From positions 8,556,001 through 8,620,000 of the forward strand of contig NZ_CP015098.1 in the NCBI RefSeq assembly GCF_001611795.1: a stretch of 64,000 nucleotides of DNA, read 5' to 3'. Below are positions 17,637-26,029 of this stretch, piece by piece (positions within the stretch are counted from its first letter, which is position 1; the number at the start of each line of letters is the position of its first letter). Source of the DNA: Streptomyces qaidamensis. Its GTDB lineage: Bacteria; Actinomycetota; Actinomycetes; Streptomycetales; Streptomycetaceae. A program made the translations under genes and the position numbers. The notes beneath the pieces were generated by a model that saw only the letters and a program-made list of their open reading frames with translations, was not told the DNA's origin and made no database searches.

Positions 17637-18302
17637 TCATGCGAGCGCCCCGTCGCCGAGGGCGGACAGGAGGTGTGCGGGGCCCGCGTAGACCGCGTCC
17701 GCTCCGGACTCCTCCAGGTCGGCGCGCGGGATGCCGCCGCACAGGACGCCCACGCAGCGCACCCCGGCCCGGCTACCCGCCCGCATGTCCCACACGGTGT
17801 CGCCGACGAACACCGCCCGCTCCGCCGGCACACCCGCCAGCTCCAAGGCGTGCTCGACCGGCTCGGGGGCGGGCTTGCCCTCGTCGACGTCGTCGGCGGA
17901 GGCCGTGGCGGCGATGGCCTCGTCCGCGTCGATGGCCCGGCGCAGCGCGCTCAGCTCCGCGCCGCCCGCCGAGGTGGCCAGCACCACCGTCCAGCCGTCC
18001 CGGTGCAGCCGCCGCAGCAGCGCCCCGGCCTCCGGCAGCGGGGGCAGCCGGTCGAAGTACTGTCCGTACAGCGCCTTGTGACCGGCGCTGATGTCGGCGT
18101 CCTGGTCCGTGTCCCGGTCGTCGCCCAGCAGATGGGCGACCAGGTCGGTCGACGGCAGGCCCACGGCCCGGTGGATGGCGTGCATCGGCACCTCGTGGCC
18201 CGCCTGCCGGAAGGCCTCCCACCAGGCCACGACGTGCAGATGGTTGGTGTCGACCAGCGTGCCGTCGACGTCGAACACGGCCGCCCGTCCCGAGCTTCCC
18301 AT
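17637..18302 (-). CDS. HAD superfamily hydrolase (phosphoglycolate phosphatase-like)
   Basis: A 221-residue HAD phosphatase. Motif I is FDVDGTLVDTN near residue 10 (nucleophile Asp), motif II is LATSAGG near residue 110, and motif IV is FVGDTVWDM near residue 168. A helical cap lies between motifs I and II. This subgroup cleaves phosphate from small metabolites. It sits 39 bases downstream of the PHP gene and 40 bases upstream of the FUSC gene, all leftward, so an operon is likely. Confidence 0.88.
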   Translation of the reverse strand: MGSSGRAAVFDVDGTLVDTNHLHVVAWWEAFRQAGHEVPMHAIHRAVGLPSTDLVAHLLGDDRDTDQDADISAGHKALYGQYFDRLPPLPEAGALLRRLHRDGWTVVLATSAGGAELSALRRAIDADEAIAATASADDVDEGKPAPEPVEHALELAGVPAERAVFVGDTVWDMRAGSRAGVRCVGVLCGGIPRADLEESGADAVYAGPAHLLSALGDGALA

Positions 18303-18341
18303 AGGTGCAGTCCCTTCCTCTCCGGCCGCGCGGGTACCACG

Positions 18342-19382
18342 TCAGCCGCCCGCCACGCCGGACGGCAGCCGCCGCTCACGGGTCCAGGCCGACAGTTCGT
18401 CGAGGGACCAGGTGGTCACCACCCGCTCGGGCGGCACCCCGCACTCCTCGGCCCGCCCGCACCCGTTGATCTGCCAGTCCAGCTGTCCCGGCGCGTGCGC
18501 GTCGGTGTCGACGGCGAACAGCACCCCCGCGTCCACCGCCCGGCGCAGCAGCCGCCGGGGCGGGTCCAGCCGTTCCGGCCTGCTGTTGATCTCCAGGGCC
18601 GTGCCGGTCTCGGCGAGCGCCGCGAACACCTCGTCCGCGTCGAACTCCGACTCCGGCCGCCCCCGCCCGGTCACCAGCCGTCCCGTGCAGTGCCCGAGCA
18701 CGTCCGAGTGCGGATCGCGTACGGCGGCCACCATCCGGCGGGTCATCGACCGGGCGTCCATACGCAGCTTGGAGTGCACCGACACCACCACCACGTCGAG
18801 CCGGTCCAGCAGCTCCGGCTCCTGGTCGAGCGAGCCGTCCTCGTTGATGTCGCACTCGATGCCGGTCAGCAGCCGGAACGGCGCCCAGGTCTCGTTCAGC
18901 TCCGCCACCACGTCCAGCTGCTCCCGCAGCCGCTCGGGCGACAGCCCCCGGGCGACCGTCAGCCGCGGTGAGTGATCGGTCAGCGCCGCCCACGCGTGGC
19001 CCAGGTCCGCGGCGGCCCGGCCCATCTCCTCGATCGGGCTGCCCCCGTCCGACCAGTCGGAGTGCAGATGACAGTCACCGCGCAGCAGCGCCCGCAGCTT
19101 CTCCCCGCCCCGCACGGCCGGCTGCTCGTGCGCCTCGCCCTCCAGCTTCGCCAGATACCCGGGCACCTGGCCGGCCAGCGCCTCCCGCACCACCTGCGCG
19201 GTCTTCGGGCCGACCCCCTTGAGCTTCTCCAGCGAGCCGTCCGCCGCCCGCCGGCGCACCTCGTCCCCGCCCAGGTCCTTCAGCACCCGGGCCGCCGTAC
19301 GGAAGGCGCGCACGCGGTACGTCGGTGCCAGGGACCGCTCCAGCAGGAAGGCGATCCGGTCCAGTGCCTCGACGGGGTCCAT
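18342..19382 (-). CDS. PHP domain protein with helix-hairpin-helix (PolX-like C-terminal half)
   Basis: A 346-residue protein. The first 90 residues contain PolX-type helices with a helix-hairpin-helix (LKGVGPKTAQVV). Residues 100-340 are a PHP metallohydrolase domain with DCHLHSDWSDGG, the ALTDHS motif, GIECDI, VVSVHSKL, VLGHCTGR and DTDAHAPG, which supply the metal ligands. The nucleotidyltransferase palm of DNA polymerase X is missing, so this is not a polymerase. A phosphoesterase role on DNA ends or small phosphates is inferred. The ATG at 19382 has GGAGG nine bases upstream. It is divergent from the SDR gene. Confidence 0.82.
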   Translation of the reverse strand: MDPVEALDRIAFLLERSLAPTYRVRAFRTAARVLKDLGGDEVRRRAADGSLEKLKGVGPKTAQVVREALAGQVPGYLAKLEGEAHEQPAVRGGEKLRALLRGDCHLHSDWSDGGSPIEEMGRAAADLGHAWAALTDHSPRLTVARGLSPERLREQLDVVAELNETWAPFRLLTGIECDINEDGSLDQEPELLDRLDVVVVSVHSKLRMDARSMTRRMVAAVRDPHSDVLGHCTGRLVTGRGRPESEFDADEVFAALAETGTALEINSRPERLDPPRRLLRRAVDAGVLFAVDTDAHAPGQLDWQINGCGRAEECGVPPERVVTTWSLDELSAWTRERRLPSGVAGG

Positions 19383-19438
19383 CGCCACCTCCACCTCAAG
19401 GGTTCCCCAGTGCCTCGCGGGCCGCACGACGGGCGGAC

Positions 19439-19464
19439 GGTTTGCCCGGTGTCCCCCCGGGTAC
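19439..19464 (+). promoter_or_regulatory. Probable sigma-B type promoter for the SDR gene
   Basis: GGTT at 19439-19442 and GGGTAC at 19459-19464 are separated by 16 bases, which fits the Streptomyces sigma-B consensus (GNNT, 14-16 bases, GGGTAC/T). The SDR ATG lies 42 bases downstream. The match would make the SDR a general or osmotic stress gene. Confidence 0.6.
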
Positions 19465-19505
19465 TGCGATGCCTCGTCCCGGCCCCGCCGACGAGGAGGC
19501 TCGTC

Positions 19506-20315
19506 ATGTCCGCCCCCAGCGCGTCCCCCAGCAAGGTCGCCGTGATCACCGGCGCCGACTCCGGCATCGGCCGCGCCACCGCCGTACACCTGGCGCGGGC
19601 GGGGATGGACGTCGGCATCACCTATCACAGCGACCGCAAGGGCGCCGAGGAGACGGCCGACGAGGTGCGTACGCACGGGCAGCGGGCCGAGGTCGCCCGG
19701 ATGGACCTCACCCGGCTGCCCGACGCCGCCGACACCGTCGACGACCTGTGCGAGCGGCTCGGCCGCATCGACGTGCTGGTCAACAACGCCGGGACCGGCA
19801 CCATGACGCCCTACCTGGACCTGGAGCTGTCCGACGTGCGCGAGGTCCTGGACGTCGATCTCGTCGGGCCGTTCCTGTGCGGGCAGAAGGCGGCCCGGCA
19901 CATGATCGACCACGGTGAGGGGGGCCGGATCATCAACGTCACGTCCGTGCACGAGCACCAGCCGCGGGTGGGCGCCGCCCCCTACTGCGCCGCCAAGGGC
20001 GGTCTCGGGCTGCTCACCCAGGTCATGGCGCTCGAACTGGCCGAGCACCACATCACCGTCAACGCCGTCGCCCCGGGCGAGATCGCCACGCCCATGACCG
20101 GGCAGGAGGACACCGACCCGCACACCGAGAGCCGCCCGGGCATCCCGCTCGGCCGGCCCGGAGACGCCCGCGAGGTCGCCGCCGTCGTCGCCTTCCTCGC
20201 CGGCCCGGACGCCTCGTACGTCACCGGCGCGTCCTGGAGCGTCGACGGCGGCATGCTCCGGATGGGTCCGCAGGCCGGTTCGCACCTCACCGGTGACGAC
20301 TGGCGCCGTCCCTGA
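19506..20315 (+). CDS. SDR family oxidoreductase
   Basis: A 269-residue classical short-chain dehydrogenase. Visible are the cofactor site TGADSGIGRA near residue 16, the NNAG motif (VLVNNAGTG), catalytic Ser in NVTSVHEH, YCAAKGG as the YxxxK motif, and a C-terminal SYVTGASWSVDGGM. Arg after the first strand region suggests either NADP or NAD; the substrate is unknown. The ATG has GAGGAGG upstream. A sigma-B-like promoter lies in front, so stress induction is likely. Confidence 0.9.
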   Translation: MSAPSASPSKVAVITGADSGIGRATAVHLARAGMDVGITYHSDRKGAEETADEVRTHGQRAEVARMDLTRLPDAADTVDDLCERLGRIDVLVNNAGTGTMTPYLDLELSDVREVLDVDLVGPFLCGQKAARHMIDHGEGGRIINVTSVHEHQPRVGAAPYCAAKGGLGLLTQVMALELAEHHITVNAVAPGEIATPMTGQEDTDPHTESRPGIPLGRPGDAREVAAVVAFLAGPDASYVTGASWSVDGGMLRMGPQAGSHLTGDDWRRP

Positions 20316-20352
20316 ACCCGCGCCGCCGCCGGTTGCGTTCTACGCTCGATGC

Positions 20353-20589
20353 ATGACCGAAAGCGCGAGCCCGTACATCTCCCACCCGCGGATCTTGGTG
20401 CTCGGGGTGCAACCGGGCACACCGCCGTTCCGGATCGTGCAGATCGACGGCCAGGTGGTCGGGGAGGCCCGGGCCGTCACCGACGTGCTGGCGGCCGCCG
20501 CCGCGTTCGGCATCACCGTGCACGACATGGACGACCCGGACGTGGTCCGGTGGGTGGGCGGAGACAAGTTCACCTGGACCGTGCACTAG
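20353..20589 (+). CDS. Small conserved protein of unknown function
   Basis: A 78-residue protein (starting MTESASPYISHP, ending KFTWTVH) with alternating hydrophobic residues and a helix, suggesting a compact alpha/beta fold. I recognise no family. Codon use matches real genes. It ends just before a hairpin terminator shared with the convergent VanZ-like gene. The ATG was chosen because it fits the coding region and has no overlap with the SDR gene. Confidence 0.65.
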   Translation: MTESASPYISHPRILVLGVQPGTPPFRIVQIDGQVVGEARAVTDVLAAAAAFGITVHDMDDPDVVRWVGGDKFTWTVH

Positions 20590-20602
20590 GCGCAGGGCGT
20601 GA

Positions 20603-20636
20603 GGCGTAGGGCGTGACGCGTGACGCGCCCTACGCC
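20603..20636. terminator. Bidirectional terminator between convergent genes
   Basis: GGCGTAGGGCG (20603-20613) pairs with CGCCCTACGCC (20626-20636) around a 12-base loop. It lies between the small rightward gene and the leftward VanZ-like gene and overlaps the last codons of the latter. Confidence 0.8.
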
Positions 20637-21175
20637 TTGCCGGCCGGCGACTTCTCTCCCGCCCGGCCCCGGCGGGGCCTGCGTGCGTGGACGGCCCTGC
20701 TGAGGCGGCGCCCCAGGAGCAGGTAACCGATGAGCGCGCCCGTCGTGTTGAGGATCACGTCGTCGATGTCGAAGGCGCGGCCGGTGACCAGCGCGCCCTG
20801 GGCGAACTCCACCAGGAGCATCACGGTCGCGGTCAGGAGCAGCACGCGCAGGATGCCGCGGGTGCGCGGGGCGACCACCGGCACGAGGACGCCGAAGGGT
20901 ATGCCCAGCACGATGTTGCCGCCGATCTGCTTGAGCGCGTCGCGCAGTTCGGGCTGGTCGAGGTAGGCCTTCAGGGAGCTGCCCGGCGTCAGATTGCTGT
21001 GGGTCAGCGCCTCCGAGGCGGGCGAGGGCTGCAAGGTCAGCCGGGCCAGCACCACGGCGAAGGCGACCATGAACATGAACGCGCAGAGCATCGCCAGCAG
21101 CCGGACGGGCAGCGGGAGCGGGCGTCGCTCGCTCCCGGACCCGGTGGTCCGGGGACGTGAGGCTGCACTGGCCAT
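20630..21175 (-). CDS. VanZ-like family membrane protein
   Basis: A 181-residue protein with about four hydrophobic helices: LLAMLCAFMFMVAFAVVLA, a middle NIVLGIPFGVLVP, LLLTATVMLLVEFAQGALV, and ALIGYLLLGRRL. The motif NIVLGIPFG then FDIDDVILNTTGALIGY is the VanZ signature. VanZ-like proteins are widespread in Gram-positive membranes; only enterococcal VanZ is tied to teicoplanin resistance, so no resistance role is implied. The ATG has GGAGG seven bases upstream. Confidence 0.88.
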   Translation of the reverse strand: MASAASRPRTTGSGSERRPLPLPVRLLAMLCAFMFMVAFAVVLARLTLQPSPASEALTHSNLTPGSSLKAYLDQPELRDALKQIGGNIVLGIPFGVLVPVVAPRTRGILRVLLLTATVMLLVEFAQGALVTGRAFDIDDVILNTTGALIGYLLLGRRLSRAVHARRPRRGRAGEKSPAGKA

Positions 21176-21267
21176 TCGGTCCTCCAGTCTTCAACTTCCC
21201 TGCGTGACAGGGTGGTTACCCCCGGGCGGGCCGACGATGCCGTGGGGGGTTCGTTCCCGGCCACGGC

Positions 21268-21287
21268 CCCCGGCGGTTTTGCCGGGG
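21268..21287. terminator. GC hairpin between VanZ-like and DUF4230 genes
   Basis: CCCCGGC and GCCGGGG enclose a GGTTTT loop. It lies between the DUF4230 stop and the VanZ-like start, both leftward, and is a plausible terminator for the DUF4230 gene. Confidence 0.45.
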
Positions 21288-21374
21288 ACCGCTTCGCCGG
21301 GGATCGCTCCCACCCTCCATTCCCGCGTTCGGCCGGAGCACTCCCGGCGGGGTTCCGCCGCGCACGGAAGCCGG

Positions 21375-22037
21375 TCAGCTCCCGTACGAGACGCGCACCT
21401 CCTTGAAGCCCAGGGAGCGCAGCAGACCTTCGAGCATTCCGGTGGTGTTCGACTCGGCGCGTGCGGTCAGCTCGCTCTCCTTCGCCGCGTCGCCGATGTG
21501 CCGCACCGCGAGCTTCTGCACGGCCTGTTCGCCGTTGGGGTTGTCCGAGAAGAGGTCGCCGAGGCGGTCGAAGAGACCGCGCTGCTTGGAGACCGCGTAG
21601 GAGCGGTCGGGGTCGAGGGCGGGCTTGCCCAGCCGGGCGTGGGGCAGCCGGAGCGTGGCGGACGTGCGGTCGCCGTTGACCTTCACGTCGTTCTCGCCGA
21701 TCTTGCCCAGGTCGACATAGGCGTCGACGGTGCCCGCGCCGACGTAGAGGGTGCGGGTGCCGCGGATGGCGTCGGGCAGCAGCTTGGCGTCCTTCTCCAG
21801 GTCGACGACGACCTGGAAGTTGCCGGAAGCGGCCTCGTAACGGCTGATGTCCTGGATGGACTTCAGCAGCGCGGGACCGGACCGGTCGTGCGTCTCGGTG
21901 CCGAACAGGTCCTTCAGGCCCGGGATCACGCTCAGCCGGAGCCCGGCGAAGAACACCACGAGCACCAGCACCAGCGCGGCCACCACCTTCGCCCAGCCGG
22001 GCATGCGCCTGGGGAGGCGTTTGACGGGAGTCGTCAT
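21375..22037 (-). CDS. DUF4230 family membrane-anchored protein
   Basis: A 220-residue protein. Residues 15-35 (WAKVVAALVLVLVVFFAGL) form one membrane anchor after a basic N-terminus. The outer domain has the DUF4230 features: LKSIQDISRYEAASGNFQV split as LLKSIQDISRYEAAS and FQVVVDLEKD, then TRTLYVGAGTVDAYVDLG. The family has no assigned role. It probably sits outside the membrane. It lies between the STAS and VanZ-like genes on the same strand. Confidence 0.85.
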   Translation of the reverse strand: MTTPVKRLPRRMPGWAKVVAALVLVLVVFFAGLRLSVIPGLKDLFGTETHDRSGPALLKSIQDISRYEAASGNFQVVVDLEKDAKLLPDAIRGTRTLYVGAGTVDAYVDLGKIGENDVKVNGDRTSATLRLPHARLGKPALDPDRSYAVSKQRGLFDRLGDLFSDNPNGEQAVQKLAVRHIGDAAKESELTARAESNTTGMLEGLLRSLGFKEVRVSYGS

Positions 22038-22142
22038 GCGACGGCCCTCCTTCCTACTGTCCGGATGCCCGCCACAACCCGCGCCAGACCGCCGAGTTGA
22101 AGAGTGAACAGGCCCGGCGGAAGTACGCGGGGCGCATGCCCG

Positions 22143-22520
22143 TCACGGGCGGGAGGTCGCCTCCGGCTGCTCCAGCGCGGCGTCCAGCGTCGGCTGCGGA
22201 GGCAGGATCCGGGACAGGCCGGTGATCCGCAGGACGCGCAGCGTGAGCGGGTGCGCGCAGACGAGGAGCACATGTCCCCGCCGGTCCAGCACCCGGCTGC
22301 GGGCCCGGTACAGCAGCCGCAGTCCGGAGCAGTCGAAGAACTCGATCCCGCTGAGGTCGATCACGATGCGGGCGGCGGGGCGGTCCGTCTCCCGGTCCAG
22401 GTGCGGTGCCATCTCCGTGGCCGCGGCGAGGTCGATCTCGCCGCGGAACTCCAGCACCGTGTGCCCACGTTCCTGGCGGACGCGCAGGTGCCGGGTGAGC
22501 GGTGCAGGTTCCTGCCGCAC
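22143..22520 (-). CDS. STAS domain anti-sigma factor antagonist
   Basis: A 125-residue single STAS domain (VLEFRGEIDLAAATEMAPHL, VIDLSGIEFFDCSGLRLL). The DCSGL motif holds the phosphorylatable Ser at about residue 65, typical of SpoIIAA/BldG/RsbV-like antagonists, which bind anti-sigma kinases when unphosphorylated. I chose the GTG at 22520 because GGAGG precedes it; an ATG at 22619 has no ribosome site and would add 33 untypical residues. The partner anti-sigma factor is not next to it; the SpoIIE-type phosphatase at 51 kb could act on such a protein. Confidence 0.85.
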   Translation of the reverse strand: MRQEPAPLTRHLRVRQERGHTVLEFRGEIDLAAATEMAPHLDRETDRPAARIVIDLSGIEFFDCSGLRLLYRARSRVLDRRGHVLLVCAHPLTLRVLRITGLSRILPPQPTLDAALEQPEATSRP

Positions 22521-22627
22521 GACGAGATCGCCTCCAGCCTGCTCCGTGCGTGGGAGGGGCCACGGCTCAACGCCGCTCCCCGCCCTGCAAGTTACCCTCC
22601 AACGAGTGAATTTGAGCATGTTCGATT

Positions 22628-22637
22628 GACATATGTC
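22628..22637. promoter_or_regulatory. 10-bp perfect palindrome upstream of the STAS gene
   Basis: GACATATGTC lies in an AT-rich patch of the 191-base spacer between the STAS gene start and the MarR gene stop. It could be an operator or part of the STAS promoter. Evidence is symmetry and base composition only. Confidence 0.3.
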
Positions 22638-22711
22638 TTTGAATTCCGGCCGAGTTGGCCGAGGTTCACGCCGGGGCGTACGCGGGGGGCGCCGCAGGGG
22701 CGCGCTCCGGG

Positions 22712-23149
22712 CTACGACAGGGCGTGCCAGGCCCTGGTGAGCGCCTGGCGGAACTGCTCCGTCTGGTGCGCCGTGAGGTCGCGCACCATTCGCTCCTCCA
22801 GCTCCCGGACGGGTCCGGCGTGCCGGGCGAGCAGCTCGCGGCCGGAGTCGGTGAGCAGGATCAGCAGCTCCCGGCGGTTGCCGGGGTTGCGCTCCCGGCG
22901 CACCAGGCCGCGCCCCTCCAGGGAGCGGACCAGGTCCGCGATGGACTGGGCGGTGACGAAGGAGTCGCGTGCCAGCTGGGCCGCCGACAGTCCGTCGTGC
23001 CGCTCCAGCACGGTCAGCGCGGTGTACTGGAGAGCGGTGATCCCGGAAGGTCTGACCAGCTCGTCCAGATGGGAGCGCACCACGAGCTCCACCTGCTTGA
23101 CCATGTAGAGCAGGGAAGGGGGCGCCTTGGTCACCTGTGTGTCGAGCAT
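22712..23149 (-). CDS. MarR family transcriptional regulator
   Basis: A 145-residue MarR protein with the winged helix: LSAAQLARDSFVTAQSIADL (recognition helix) and LEGRGLVRRERNPGNRRELLI (wing, DxR-type). The N- and C-terminal helices form the dimer. It is divergent from the aldehyde dehydrogenase operon, and two palindromes in the spacer are probable operators. It most likely represses the operon and itself, released by an aromatic or aldehyde ligand. The ligand is inferred from the neighbours only. Confidence 0.9.
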   Translation of the reverse strand: MLDTQVTKAPPSLLYMVKQVELVVRSHLDELVRPSGITALQYTALTVLERHDGLSAAQLARDSFVTAQSIADLVRSLEGRGLVRRERNPGNRRELLILLTDSGRELLARHAGPVRELEERMVRDLTAHQTEQFRQALTRAWHALS

Positions 23150-23168
23150 GGGAGCAGGCTAGACCATT

Positions 23169-23216
23169 GACAGGAAACCTGTCCGTAAAGAGACTGCGAA
23201 CAGACAGGAATCCTGT
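23169..23216. promoter_or_regulatory. Two matching palindromes, candidate MarR operators
   Basis: Operator 1 is GACAGG-AAA-CCTGTC at 23169-23183; operator 2 is ACAGG-AAT-CCTGT at 23204-23216, with symmetry extending outward at 9 of 10 positions per arm to 23199-23221. Their centres are 34 bases apart, about three helical turns, so two dimers could bind the same face. They lie in the spacer between the MarR gene and the dehydrogenase operon. Confidence 0.78.
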
Positions 23217-23252
23217 TTGTTGAAATCTTGGCGACGACGCTGAGGAGTGGCG

Positions 23253-24707
23253 ATGACCACCTTCGAGAGCACACCTGGGCAGCTGTTCATCGGGGGCCGA
23301 TGGCGCGAAGCCGCCGACGGAGCGCGCACCGAGGTGGTCGACCCGTCCCGGGGCACGGCCGTCACCACCGTCGCCGAGGCGGGCCCCGCCGACGTCGACG
23401 CCGCCGTACGCGCCGCCAGAGAGGCCTTCGACGACGGTGCCTGGTCCGGCCTGAGCGGCCGCGAGCGCGGCCGGGTGCTGCACCGCGTCGCCCGGCTGAT
23501 CAGGGAGAACGCCGACGAACTCGCCGCGCTGGAGAGCCTCGACGTCGGCAAGCCGATCACGCTGTGCGGCGCGGTCGACGTGACGAACGCGGCCAACGAC
23601 TACGAGTACTTCGCGAACCTCGCCCAGAGCCAGGACGGCGCCCTGCGCGAGACCCCCCTGAACGCCCTCGCCTACACCAGGCGCGAGCCCCTCGGCGTGG
23701 TCGCCGCGATCACCCCGTTCAACTTCCCGCTGATCCTCGCCGGCTCCAAGCTCGGCCCCGCCCTCGCGGCCGGCAACACCGTCGTCCACAAGCCCGCCGA
23801 CGAGACCCCGCTCAGCGCCCTGTACATGGCCCGGCTGCTTCAGGAGGCGGGCGTCCCCGACGGCGTGGTCAACGTCGTGACCGGCACCGGCCCGGTGGCC
23901 GGCGAGGCGCTGCTGCGCCACCGCGGTGTCGACAAGGTCGCCTTCACCGGTTCCACCGCGATCGGCCGGCACGTCGCGAGCGTCGCGGGGGAGGCGCTCA
24001 AGCCCGTCACCATGGAGCTCGGCGGCAACGCCGCCCACATCGTCTTCGAGGACGCCGATCTGGAGAAGGCGGTCGGGGCGGTCATCAAGGGCTTCGTCTT
24101 CAACACCGGCCAGTTCTGCATGGGCGGCCCGCGCCTGCTGGTGGCCCGCTCGGTGTACCCGACCCTGCTCGGGATCCTCGCCGAGGCCGTGCCCGGTGTG
24201 CCGGTCGGCGACCCGCGCGACCCGGCCACGGTCGTCGGCCCGATGGCGGCCGAGAAGCACCTGAAGAAGGTCGAGGAGTACGTCGCCCTGGCCCGCATGG
24301 AGGGCGGCCGCATCGTCTGCGGCGGCGAGCGGCTCGACCTCGACGGCGGCTACTACTACAAGCCCACCGTCATCGCCGACCTGGCGAACGACTCCCGCGT
24401 GGTCCAGGAGGAGATCTTCGGCCCGGTCCTCACCGTGCAGCCCTTCGACGACGAGGACGAGGCCGTCGCCCTCGCCAATTCCACGCCCTACGGCCTGGCC
24501 TCGGGCGTCCAGACCAGCAACCTCGCCCGCGCGCACCGGGTCGCCGGCCGCCTCCAGGCCGGCATCGTCTGGGTCAACGACTGGGCGATGCTCGACCCGG
24601 CGGTTCCCTTCGGCGGGGTGAAGGACTCCGGCTACGGCCGCGAGTACGGGCCCGAGGCCCTTGCCGGTTACACCAAGGTCAAGTCCGTCGTCGTCTCGCT
24701 CGACTGA
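23253..24707 (+). CDS. NAD(P)-dependent aldehyde dehydrogenase
   Basis: A 484-residue ALDH. Motifs seen are ITPFNFPL and HKPADETPL (cofactor binding), TGSTAIGRHV (GxTxxG), MELGGN (general base Glu), GQFCMGG with nucleophile Cys289, and EIFGPVL. The family oxidises aldehydes to acids; overall it resembles betaine-aldehyde/benzaldehyde dehydrogenases. The ATG is set by GAGGAG. It forms an operon with the alcohol dehydrogenase 22 bases downstream, so the pair could convert an alcohol to the acid in two steps. MarR control is likely. Confidence 0.93.
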   Translation: MTTFESTPGQLFIGGRWREAADGARTEVVDPSRGTAVTTVAEAGPADVDAAVRAAREAFDDGAWSGLSGRERGRVLHRVARLIRENADELAALESLDVGKPITLCGAVDVTNAANDYEYFANLAQSQDGALRETPLNALAYTRREPLGVVAAITPFNFPLILAGSKLGPALAAGNTVVHKPADETPLSALYMARLLQEAGVPDGVVNVVTGTGPVAGEALLRHRGVDKVAFTGSTAIGRHVASVAGEALKPVTMELGGNAAHIVFEDADLEKAVGAVIKGFVFNTGQFCMGGPRLLVARSVYPTLLGILAEAVPGVPVGDPRDPATVVGPMAAEKHLKKVEEYVALARMEGGRIVCGGERLDLDGGYYYKPTVIADLANDSRVVQEEIFGPVLTVQPFDDEDEAVALANSTPYGLASGVQTSNLARAHRVAGRLQAGIVWVNDWAMLDPAVPFGGVKDSGYGREYGPEALAGYTKVKSVVVSLD

Positions 24708-24729
24708 GAACCGTCCAGGAGTCATCGCG

Positions 24730-25836
24730 ATGTCCACTACCACCCGTGCCGCGGTCGTCGAGTCCGGCGGCGCGCCTTTCACCCTCTCCGACGTCGTCCT
24801 CGACGCACCCGGCCCGCACGAGGCGCTGGTCCGCATGGCCGCCGCCGGCCTGTGCCACACCGACCTGGGGGTGGCGAGCGGCGGACTGCCCTTCCCGCTG
24901 CCCGGCGTCCTGGGGCACGAGGGTGCCGGCGTCGTCGAGGCCGTCGGCTCCGCCGTCACCGGCGTCGCGCCCGGCGATCACGTCCTGCTGTCCTTCACCT
25001 CCTGCGGTGCCTGCCGCAACTGCCGTGGCGGCCACCCCGCGTACTGCGCGACCTGGCTGCCGCTGAACCTGATCGGCGGTAGCCGGGCCGACGGCACGAG
25101 CACCATCAGCCGTGGCGGCGAGGCCCTGGGCGGCCACTTCTTCGGCCAGTCCTCCTTCGCCGAACTGGCCCTGGCCGACGAGCGCAGCCTCGTGAAGGTC
25201 GACCCGGACGTGCCGCTGGCGTCGATCGCCCCGCTGGGCTGCGGCGTACAGACCGGTGTGGGCGCCGTGTGGCACGTCCTGAAGCCGGAGACCGGCGGCA
25301 CGGTCGTCGTCCTGGGCGCCGGAGCGGTCGGCCTGTCGGCCGTGATGGCGGCGGCCCTCACCCCGGCCACCAGGATCGTCGCCGTCGACCGGGTCGCCGA
25401 ACGCCTGTCGCTGGCCGAGGAACTGGGGGCCACCCACACCGTCGACACGAGCGGGACGGATCTCGCCCCGGCCCTCGCCGAGATCACCGGCGGTCAGGGC
25501 GCGGACGGGGTCGTCGAGACCACGGGCAACGTCGGCGTCCTGCGGCAGGGCGTCGACGCGCTGGCCGCGCGCGGAACCCTGGTCGTCGTGGGCGCCCCTC
25601 CCTTCGGCACCGAGGTCGCCCTGGACGTCAACGGCCTCCTCGGCGGCAAGCGGATCGTCGGCCTCACCCTCGGCGACAGCGAGACCCAGACCATGATCCC
25701 GGCCCTGGTCCGCCTGGTGAAGGACGGACGCCTGCCGCTGCACCGCCTGATCAGCACGTACCCCTTCGGGGACATCGACCGGGCGGTCCAGGACATGAGG
25801 TCGGGCAAGACGATCAAGCCGGTCCTGACGTTCTGA
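24730..25836 (+). CDS. Zinc-dependent alcohol dehydrogenase (MDR, aryl-alcohol type)
   Basis: A 368-residue medium-chain dehydrogenase. Catalytic zinc ligands are Cys in GLCHTD and the GHEGAGVVE motif; the structural zinc lobe is CGACRNC then HPAYC. The NAD fold has VVVLGAGAVGLSAV. The GCGVQTGVGAVW segment is typical of the aryl-alcohol/class III type. Paired with the aldehyde dehydrogenase upstream, it should oxidise a primary alcohol, perhaps benzylic, to the aldehyde. A hairpin follows the gene. Confidence 0.92.
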   Translation: MSTTTRAAVVESGGAPFTLSDVVLDAPGPHEALVRMAAAGLCHTDLGVASGGLPFPLPGVLGHEGAGVVEAVGSAVTGVAPGDHVLLSFTSCGACRNCRGGHPAYCATWLPLNLIGGSRADGTSTISRGGEALGGHFFGQSSFAELALADERSLVKVDPDVPLASIAPLGCGVQTGVGAVWHVLKPETGGTVVVLGAGAVGLSAVMAAALTPATRIVAVDRVAERLSLAEELGATHTVDTSGTDLAPALAEITGGQGADGVVETTGNVGVLRQGVDALAARGTLVVVGAPPFGTEVALDVNGLLGGKRIVGLTLGDSETQTMIPALVRLVKDGRLPLHRLISTYPFGDIDRAVQDMRSGKTIKPVLTF

Positions 25837-25911
25837 CCGACCCCGCCGGGCGGCGGTAGTGAGCGGCGGCCGACGTCGGCGACCGGTCGGGGCATGAGCG
25901 CCGTGAGGCCC

Positions 25912-25935
25912 CCCGGCGGTGGCCCGGCCGCCGGG
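25912..25935 (+). terminator. Terminator of the dehydrogenase operon
   Basis: CCCGGCGG (25912-25919) pairs with CCGCCGGG (25928-25935) over an 8-base loop, 75 bases after the alcohol dehydrogenase stop. Confidence 0.6.
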
Positions 25936-26029
25936 ACGACCCGGGCGCGACCCACCGCCGCTCCGGGGGAGGGGACCGGCCGACCGGTGCCGGAATGGGG
26001 CCCGGCCGGCGGTCCGGCAATCCGTCTGC

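Noticed and set aside
20630..21175. Glycopeptide resistance role for the VanZ-like gene
   Set aside because: No vanHAX or vanRS genes nearby; VanZ-like proteins are common in sensitive bacteria.
22143..24959. Very long minus-strand open frame (938 codons) across the MarR and aldehyde dehydrogenase genes
   Set aside because: Only its last 125 codons (STAS) resemble a protein. The rest is the mirror of well-supported genes in other frames and arises from G/C-rich third positions.
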